Assembly: GCA_021432635.1 (NCBI GenBank)
Contig: MU270099.1
Coordinates: 4,693-68,692, forward strand
DNA: 64,000 nucleotides
Source of the DNA: Thozetella sp. PMI_491
Taxonomy: Eukaryota > Ascomycota > Sordariomycetes > Chaetosphaeriales > Chaetosphaeriaceae
Direction: 5' to 3'
The translations under genes and the position numbers were made by a program. Numbering within the stretch: position 1 is the first letter of the stretch; each line of letters starts with the position of its first letter. Positions 56,615-64,000 of this stretch are shown here, one piece after another. The notes under the pieces are model-generated. The model was given only the letters and a program-made list of their open reading frames with translations, did not search any database and was not told where the DNA came from.

Positions 56615-58151
56615 ATGGCCGAACAGCACGTTTCCTTCAAGCTTGAGGACCTTTTCGCCGTCAAGGGCAAGGTTGTTGTCGTCACTGGCGGTGGTTCAGG
56701 ACTTGGCAAGGCCATCGCGGAGGGGTTTGCAGTGAATGGCGCACGTGTTTACATCTCCGGCCGTAGGCAAGAGGTCTTAGACACCGCCGCCAAGCAGATA
56801 GGCGGTGATACGCATACGTGAGTGATTCGCATCTCAGCCGTGCTGGCTTTTCAGTAGCGATCGACGGAGTCTATGAGCTCATTTTGTCTATATTATAGGA
56901 TCCAGGGTGATGTTCAAACGGAGGCAGGATGCAAGGCCATTGTGGATGCCGTAAAGGCCAAGGAGACTCATGTAAGTTTAATACGTAAGGGATGGGGTCG
57001 GACAGGTGGTAGCTAACCTTGGATATCTAGATTGACACCCTCATCAACTGTGCCGGCGTGAACAGCCCATGGAGAGTCAAAGCGACAGACCACAACGACG
57101 GTGGGCCAGTTTCCATCTTGCTAAAAGGCCGTATTGACTAATCACATCCGTAGCGGACCAAGTCGAGAACCTGCTTATCAACGGCCTGACAGAGTAAGTC
57201 TGCTTTTGAACACATCAGAGTCCCCTTCAATGTTCCACAATACGGAGCTAAAAATGAATAGGGAGGACTTTGATCGAAGCAACCAAAGTCAGTACTCGAT
57301 CACCACACTGAAAGTAAACACGAAGCCTAACCACCTGCAGTCAACGTTATGGGTGTCTACTTTATGACAGTAAACTTCATTCCTCTTCTTCGCAAGTCCG
57401 TCGATCCAAATGTATGCGTGATCGCATCGCTCGCGGCTATCGGGAACCAGAGGTAAAAGAGCCCACTTGCATCTCAGTGCCCTTCCCTACCTGTCGTGCT
57501 CGTATTTTTACCTATTTCGTCTATTTTGACCACGAAACTGTTCCATCCGAGAGGAAATTTTGCTAACAAGATGCTCTAGGAGCATGGGCTCCTTGACCTA
57601 CGGCGTTTCTAAAGCAGCAAGTAAGCAATACTAGGCAGTTCTGCATTGCGTCGTAGAAGCTAACACACACCACAGCGGTTCATCTAGCTAAGCTCCTTGC
57701 TGGGCGCCTGCACCCGTGAGTATATCATGAATCACGCACTACTTTCTTGCTCCCGTAAGATAGTCGGCAAATTAACCAGCTGCTGTAGGATGAAAATCCG
57801 AGTCAACACAATCTGCCCGGGAATTTTCCCCTCTGAGATGACCGGTACTACCGCGGGCAAGCACGAGTACAAAATCAATCACCAAGCCGAGCGAGCCGCA
57901 AAACGCTGTACTGCTGGCCGGCCCGGCCGCCCGGAGGAGATGGTAGGCCCGGTGTTGATGCTATCAAGCCCAGGCGGTGCTTACATGAACTACGCACTCT
58001 TGACGGTTGATGGAGGCAGAATGATGGGCATTTCAATCAATGATGGAATCCGGATGCCTGAGGACACGTATACGTAAGTTGTTACGGCATGATGGTTCTG
58101 TGGTGTGTGCGCACTCGCTGACACTGCAGCAGAGATGAGATCCTGGGTTAA
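56615..58151 (+). CDS. Short-chain dehydrogenase/reductase, many introns
   Basis: A classical SDR of about 290 residues interrupted by roughly nine short introns, unusually many for its length. The ATG at 56615 has a CACCATG context. Motifs are TGGGSGLG near residue 32, cofactor-choosing ISGRRQE (Arg-Arg suggests NADP), GDVQTEAG, the NNAG-equivalent [23 protein letters not shown], catalytic Ser in VIASLAAIG and YxxxK as YGVSKAA. The C-terminal part has [30 protein letters not shown] and [10 protein letters not shown] last intron after DTYT adds RDEILG before the stop at 58149-58151. The substrate is unknown; it shares a promoter with the PhyH oxygenase. Confidence 0.83.
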
Positions 58152-58373
58152 GGTAATTGGGCGAGGCAAATCTAGTATGTCATTCACACAACTATTGGGG
58201 TACCAGAGTGGTAGGATGGGAATTTGAGGGCATTGCTAAAGATGTTTCAATTTAGCTCTGGTGACACTACGTTAGACTCGATATTTAATATACAAAGAAC
58301 TCATTCGCAAAACTAAATGCTATGGCGCGACTTTGTCTCGTTCGTATGCTTTATATCCGTCATCAGAGTATCT

Positions 58374-60174
58374 TCAAACATGAGAAATAAGCGAAACTCT
58401 CATAGCCGCATTATATACCCTCTCCCCTATTTCGTCGTGAGCAGAATCAATCCATAATAACTGCTTTAGAATATCTTTTACCGCTGCCCAAGAAGATACA
58501 CCCAACGCTTCTACCCGTGCCTTGATGCCAAGGAGAACAGGCTGTACGTTTCCCGTGTAGGTGCCGAGGGCTACTGCAGCCATGAACTGCATCCATAGTG
58601 TCAGGCTCATCGTGGGGCTCTTCCTCTCGTAGCGATTCGGAAGTTTGGCCAATATTTGCTGGAGATCTTCTGACACTCGGGCAAAGGAAAACTCGTGGCC
58701 GTTAAATTGGAGGTAGATGGACGACGAGAAGGCCATAGCAGCGAGGCGCACGCCCTCCTGCAATCCTTCCTTGTCACAACTGAGATAGAGTAGCCGGTAA
58801 AACACGGAGATCATGTTATCATGGAAGGCAGGCATGCTCCATTGAGTAGGTTTATCTTCGATTTGAGATTGGCAGGTTGTAGTGCAAATCAGACGAAGGT
58901 CGGCCCAGGCGTTCGTAAGGCGGCTGTCAAAATATGAAAGAAGTGCCTTTAGGCCGAGGCTGTCCGCCAATTCGACAGATACAGTGGAATATCTCTCCCA
59001 GGAGAGATCTTCCGAGTAGAACAGGGGCTTCGTGCCACTGGCTACTGCAGCTCCTATATCACAGCTGACGAGAGAGCCGCATTAGCTTTGGGAGGTGGCG
59101 ACAGGATCTCTAGGATACATTTCATACCGGCACGTTTTCCGACGAAGGACCCCCATTTGATCCGGTCCTCCCCTAACCGAGACAATCCGAAATAGGGCCT
59201 CCGTATGGTGTCGAGCAGCTTCGCCGTCGCCGAGGCATCCTGCCGTAATGCCAAGAAAGGCGATTGCTACGCAAGCTGTATCAGACACAGCCTGTCCAAT
59301 GGTGCTAATGGCCTCTCGCAGGAGCTGGAGGGTCTTGGCCAGATGAACACGTGCGGTGCTGTCCATGCACTGAGAAGGGGAGTGTGTTCGCTTATACTGC
59401 AGGTATGCCTGCGTGGCAAACAGCATAGTATGTAGCACAAGGCGATCAAGGGCGATTATGTCCATCAGCCAGAAATTGCCAATCCTAGTCTCTGGTAGAC
59501 AAAAGGCAGGAGCTTGGTCAGCCTCGACGAGCGTGAAGTCTGAAGGCATGATAGTGAGCAGGACTTGTATAGGGGTGGCCCAAGCGCCGGTGCTTAGCTG
59601 ACGGAGCACGGTAGGCGAACTTACAATGGTGAACCAATTCGCCCATGTATGGCTGCATTGCGTCGGCAAAATGTGTGAAGGGTACTAGCCTCCCGTTTAG
59701 AAACAGGTTGGACAACAGCTTAGCATGCAGGACAGGCTCGAGGGCGCCTCCTTTCAGGCTAGCCTGCCGGTAATCAACGGCCTCACGGTTGCTGGTACGG
59801 CCGCCTTCCTTTGCCACCAGCTCGGCTGGGGCCGCTGAACCGCCAGATGTGACCAACGGCGCGCCCTGCTCCCTATGCGGGTCACAGCAGGGCGTCTTTG
59901 GACGCCGTGGCAGGATCTTCCGGACTTGCCTTGCTGGCATAAATCGACGGCCGGGGCGAGAGCATTCCATTGTGTTATGGGGTTCTTGTCGGTCGAGATG
60001 GCTCGCCTCGAACACGTATTGAATCTGCAAGGCGTTCTAGGAAACGGGCCCGGCGGTGAGATGGCCAAAATGCTGGCGAGATAGGGAAAGTAGGCCCAAT
60101 GCGGCGATTTGAAATGAAGATACGTCGAAGTAGGATGCTGACTTCACCTCACGACGAAAGTCTCGTCTTGGCAT
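58374..60174 (-). CDS. Fungal_trans_2-like transcription factor
   Basis: A protein of about 530 residues in four or five exons, lacking a zinc cluster. The probable first exon MPRRDFRRE (60174) joins over an intron to IQYVFEASHLDRQEPHNTME, followed by a Lys/Arg-rich stretch (MPARQVRKILPRRPKTP), the usual opening of the PF11951/DUF3468 regulators. Then come AKLLSNLFLNGRLVPFTHFA, YFTLVEADQAPAFCLPETRI, LDRLVLHTMLFATQAYLQ, a helix-rich core with GDGEAARHHTEALFRIVSVR GG (the family has HLxGLxxMVxxRGG) and a C-terminal domain ending MRVSLISHV at 58374. It lies tail to tail with the SDR, so it may regulate the dioxygenase/SDR pair. The first exon is the least certain part. Confidence 0.65.
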
Positions 60175-60568
60175 GTTCCATCCCTGCGGTTTGCTAGTTG
60201 TGAATGATTGGCTAAGCATGCTATCAGGTGGAGTTTCATATCCACTAAGACAGGCAGCTAGAAAATCATATCCCTGCTAGCTTTGGTGGGCAAGGTAGGA
60301 TCTCGTTAGCCGCGCCAGCGCGACCAGGGACCAACAGAATTAGGTAAGCGTCGAAGAACCCGTCTTGTCTAGAGGAGCTTCTTGTTGTTTTCGGGGAGTA
60401 CCTCTTCTTGTCCTTTTTTTCTTGTGTCTTTAGGCTGCTTAGACGCCAAGCTAACTCTGGTTCGGTGTCGAGACGAAATCTGGCGGAGCCGTTCGGACTC
60501 CGCCGACGTGAGGTAAAGCTTGCGAATTCATGTTAGTCGGAAGTCGGAAGCGGCTGGTGACAGGAGGT
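60175..60568. other. Intergenic between regulator and DUF2306 gene
   Basis: Upstream of the regulator's start and 3' of the DUF2306 gene. T-rich run at about 60412-60422. No gene is seen. Confidence 0.45.
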
Positions 60569-61570
60569 TTATGTTGATGTAGGGCTGGGCTGCCACTTGC
60601 TAGTGACCAGTAGACCACTCACATAAAACTCGACCCCAAATACATGGAGGAAAATACATAGCCACATGATCGCCCCAAATGACACGTCCAAAGCAGCCAT
60701 CACCCCTGTCGGTGTACCACTCAAAAAGTCTGCCTTGATGCTCGCATGCTGGTAAGGGTTCAGACCCGAGAAGTATGCTTCACACTCAGGATAGGAAAGA
60801 ACTGTCAAATCTTGGTCGTTCCCGAGAACCCAGGCAATTTTATCGCACGGCTCGGCACTGTATTGGACATCGCTCGCAGAGATCACGATTGCCAGGATGA
60901 CAAGAAGGACGCGCGCCGTGACGATGGAACTGCTCTAAGTACCACGTTAGCTCTAGATTCCGACCACCCCAATACGCGAAAGCTGATAAAAATGGTAAAG
61001 ACTTACAACCACCCACGCCCTTAGCATCTAGGCCCGATGCCCATCGAGACGGCGCCGCTTGACATTGGCCATGGCCATAATGAGGGCGCCAAGAAACACA
61101 ACTCCCAAGACGCCGGTCGATGTATGGACATCGACACCACCCCCGAACGCTGGTGGAATAACCATGAAGCCGCCAATTGTACCAACGACTGAGAACACAA
61201 CTGAGACATAGCCAGCCACCTTGTGAATCAGTAAAGCTTTGCAGCGTACCACAGGCAGGAACTGCAACGGGACTAAGATGGCCGCAGGGAGAATGCCGGC
61301 CAAATGTAACACCATAGCGTTTCTGTAGAATGTTTGGGAAAAGTAGAAGCACTCTCCAGGCGACATTTTAGTTGCTCCGCCGCTATCGCTAATGCAGAAG
61401 GAGCCACCTTGCCTGAGGAAGTCCAGTCGGACAATCGAGAAGGCCAACAGAATGCCAGCGAAGATTAGCCACAGGATAAAGTTATACCATGTCGAGAAGC
61501 CTGCTCGGACGTCCATCCCGCGGTGGCTCTCAGCAGAGCCATCTAGGGTCATACTTGGCGATTTACCCAT
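60569..61570 (-). pseudogene. DUF2306 membrane protein with in-frame stop
   Basis: A predicted integral membrane protein of about 310 residues in two exons (intron 60935-61006, GT-AG). The start MGKSPSMTLDGSAESHRGMD is followed by helices such as FILWLIFAGILLAFSIVRL, FYRNAMVLHLAGILPAAILV, IHKVAGYVSVVFSVVGTIGG and GVLGVVFLGALIMAMAN. The family-conserved HRAWMLRAW motif reads HRA-stop-MLRAW: the Trp codon TGG is TAG at 61028-61030. After the stop the frame, the intron and the last exon (SSIVTARVLLVILAIVISAS; ends QPSPTST) remain perfect. A single transition therefore truncates the protein after four helices. DUF2306 has no known biochemical role. It is either a very recent loss or a base error; stop-codon readthrough is possible but unsupported. 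Confidence 0.8.
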
Positions 61571-62243
61571 AATGCTGCAACGGGCTGGCGCGTCAGGGCA
61601 GCTCGAGGACAGGTACGAAGCAATTTGTGAGTGGTATGGAAATGCTATTTTTCTTTCCTTTTTAAAAGAGAAAAAAAAAAGAAAGCAAGCAAGAAAGATA
61701 GAAAATGTAGAAGAGGAACGATATTTCGCGATACTTCGCGATTCAGATCAGACAAGAATCGAATTTGGTGCAAGGAGGAGATTTATATAGTGGCCAGCGA
61801 ATTCCTGCTGCAGCCGGGCCACGGCAAGCGCCCGAGCTCACTACCCGCTTGGCAATTACATGGAATCAGGGAAAGTTTCATCGGTGTTGGAACTCCAGTC
61901 GATTGGATATGCCATCTTTCGGGGGAAAGAAGAGGCGGTGGCTGTTGTGGATGTCTGACTTGAGTTGTCCGAGTGGGCGCGTATGGATCCAACTCTCATA
62001 CAAGGGTCAGCCGACAGAGAAATAGTAAACATAGATCCTTAGCTAGGTACATCTAGGGGGCCAATCAGATTTAAGAAATTTTGCCGACAGACCGGGCGCT
62101 CCTGCCGATGGCCCAGCCACCTTGCGTCGGCGAATCAGAAACACGCTTTCGGTAGGCGCCCCGCCAATACCGTCGATACGAGAGGCCGGAGTAGCTACAG
62201 CACGCACTACTACAGCTACACCTTCTTGTCCCAAGTCCACCGG
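61571..62243. other. Intergenic, upstream of DUF2306 gene
   Basis: An A-rich stretch with GAAAG/AAAG repeats lies at about 61670-61705. No gene is seen. Confidence 0.45.
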
Positions 62244-64000
62244 TCAAATATTGGCTTCCTTTGGCGCTTCGTTATTTTTGCCCTCCTCCTCCCCATGCTC
62301 TTCCTCGGCTAACGAGGCGCTGTAGAGGGCTGCAAAGGCTGACCCGGGAACATCAAGGAGTGCATAAGGACTGTCAAACTCGACGAGTCGCCCGGCATCT
62401 AGCACAGCTACCTTGTCAAAATCCATAATGGTCTCGAGTCTATGAGCTACGGCAATTATGGTGTGATTGGCGAATTTCTTGCGGATAAGGCGTTGGATGA
62501 TCTCTTCGGTGTGTGCGTCGATGCTGCACAATTAAAGCAGACAATTTAGCAAGCAGATAGACCTGATCAAGAGGAATAGTTGAGCTTACCTGCTAGTGAC
62601 TTCGTCCAAGACGAGTACGGTACTTGGGCGAAGTATGGCGCGAGCTAGGCAAAAGAGCTGCTGTTGCCCGGACGACAGGTTCAGCGCGTCAACGTCAGTG
62701 TCCAAGCCGCCACTATCCTCAATGAGCTGCGACAACTGTACGCTGCGGAGAGCTGTTTTGATAGATTCGTCCGACGCGGCGCCTGTCGGATCCGCATTGA
62801 GACGTACGGACCCTTTGAGCAGGAAAGGATGCTGCGGCACACCGACGATTCGACGACGGACCTCTTGCCTCGGAAGGCTGGCGATGTCTACGCCATCTAC
62901 ACGTATAGATCCCGCCTGTAGGTCGAGGATGCGGAATATTGTCGTGATAAGAGATGTCTTGCCGCTACCTGTTCTTCCACATATTCCTATTTTCTCGCCG
63001 GCTTTGATGGACAGACTGACATCTCGGAGGACGAGGTCAGAACCGCTATGCCAGATCTAGGTTAGATGGTAACTAGGATCATGGAGAATCTACCACGAAC
63101 TAACCTGTAAGCCGCAGACAAATTCTCAAACTCGATCGCCCCAGTCGAAGGCCAGTCTGGTGGAGGCATCTCCTTCTCCATGGTCTGGTCCTCCGACACC
63201 GTCGTTTCGGTGAAGCTCTTGATGCGGGCGACTGACCCGATGTGAGTTTCGAGTGTCGTCCAGAAAGTTACCAGTAGCTTGATGGTCTGGCTGAACTGTA
63301 TCACGTTGAGCAATGCTAGGCCGACCCCGCCAGCTCCGACCGTGCCGCGGAGCGCCACCACTAGCACGATCAGCACAACGGCGGCGGCGGCCACGATCAG
63401 GTCCAGTACGAGTGTGAGCCAACGCTGTACAGCGAATAATAGGTAGAATGGGCGCTGTGATCGGTCTAGCAGCGTGTGGTTCTTGCCCCTGAGTGCGTTC
63501 TGCCACCCGAATGAACGGATTGTAGCAAGTCCGCCGAGTGACTCCTCGAAGAGCGAATATAGCGGTGCCTTGGTCTCAAGGTCGAGTAGACGCAGCTGTC
63601 GGGAGGTCCGTAGGTAAAACTTTTGAATGATAAATAGCGCCACCAAGATAATAGGAAACGAAATCGCAGCATAAATAGATCCCACACCGATGAGGACCAT
63701 CTGCGCGACGCAGAGTACAAGTGCTGAGGCAAATGGTGAGATTCTTATCGGTCAGTGAATTGGTTGAAAGATTTATTTACATACTGGCAAAGGCGTTGAG
63801 TGCTGCAACCGGTAGTTCCATATCAATGAGCTGAAGATCTTGGCTGAAGCGATTCAAAGTGACTCCGGAATCTGTCTCGACGAAGAACGACATAGGAGCG
63901 CTGTTAAGCAAATTTTTTTTACGAATTAGCCCAATTTTTTTTTCGAAGACGGACCATAATACATGCCTAAGTACTGTCTTAAGTAACACGAGGTGAAAGT
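62244..64000 (-). CDS. ABCC/MRP-type ABC transporter, C-terminal half
   Basis: The gene runs off the right edge; only the second membrane domain and second nucleotide-binding domain are here. TMD2 begins near LLKTVL, joined by an intron at 63901-63966 to [20 protein letters not shown], the MRP hallmark. That intron reads AG|GCATGT...CAG, a GC-AG intron, since no GT donor gives the right phase. Then come [54 protein letters not shown] and [23 protein letters not shown]2 has Walker [12 protein letters not shown]-loop [11 protein letters not shown], signature [14 protein letters not shown], Walker [12 protein letters not shown]-loop and H-loop AHRLET. It ends [10 protein letters not shown] at 62244. 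Such pumps export organic anions or drugs. It is intact as far as visible. Confidence 0.88.

Noticed and set aside
1-64000. CRISPR arrays, rRNA or bacterial operons
   Set aside because: No spaced repeats of that kind or rRNA sequence were seen, and gene structure with introns is fungal. tRNA genes could not be excluded by eye, but none was noticed.

Overview
The window looks like nuclear DNA of a filamentous ascomycete (Pezizomycotina, most like Aspergillus, Penicillium or Talaromyces). The evidence is short GT-AG introns of 50-80 bases in nearly every gene, zinc-cluster regulators, many MFS/NCS1/AAAP permeases, secreted plant-wall enzymes and an AT-rich repeat block that looks RIP-mutated. 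Gene order is loose, with several 1-3 kb stretches lacking a convincing gene. This fits an accessory or subtelomere-like region, which is an inference.

Layout. 1-1.8 kb: AT-rich decayed repeats. 1.8-6.7 kb: an NCS1 nucleobase-type permease and a cytochrome P450 that reads well throughout except that its heme-binding cysteine codon is now tyrosine. 8.8-9.9 kb: a secreted modular protein. 10.6-13.9 kb: two divergent Zn2Cys6 regulators, the second short at its C-terminus. 16.2-21.0 kb: an unknown membrane protein and a Dal5-type MFS carrier, then a KP4-like fragment and a tiny secreted protein. 22.9-35.7 kb: a C2H2 regulator, SDR, amidase, zinc alcohol dehydrogenase, bacterial-type polysaccharide deacetylase/imidase and amino-acid permease; this could be a catabolic group for an amide or imide compound. 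37.4-48.1 kb: a plant cell-wall block with pectin methylesterase, DUF1996 protein, GH54 arabinofuranosidase and an MFS sugar transporter. 49.5-53.8 kb: a 2-hydroxyacid dehydrogenase and a second Dal5-type carrier. 54.5-64 kb: a PhyH-type dioxygenase and an SDR sharing a promoter, a Fungal_trans_2-like regulator, a DUF2306 membrane-protein gene with an internal stop, and the C-terminal half of an ABCC-type ABC transporter that runs off the right edge.

Most interesting signals. Two otherwise well-preserved genes (P450 and DUF2306) each appear disabled by one transition at an invariant residue, both in the CpA-to-TpA context typical of RIP. Two genes appear to use GC-AG introns, one of them inside a zinc-cluster motif. 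There are two possible small secreted-peptide genes. Two groups of metabolic genes have local regulators and transporters but no backbone synthase. No single system can be called new from sequence alone. Gene models were spliced by eye, so exon edges are approximate unless stated.
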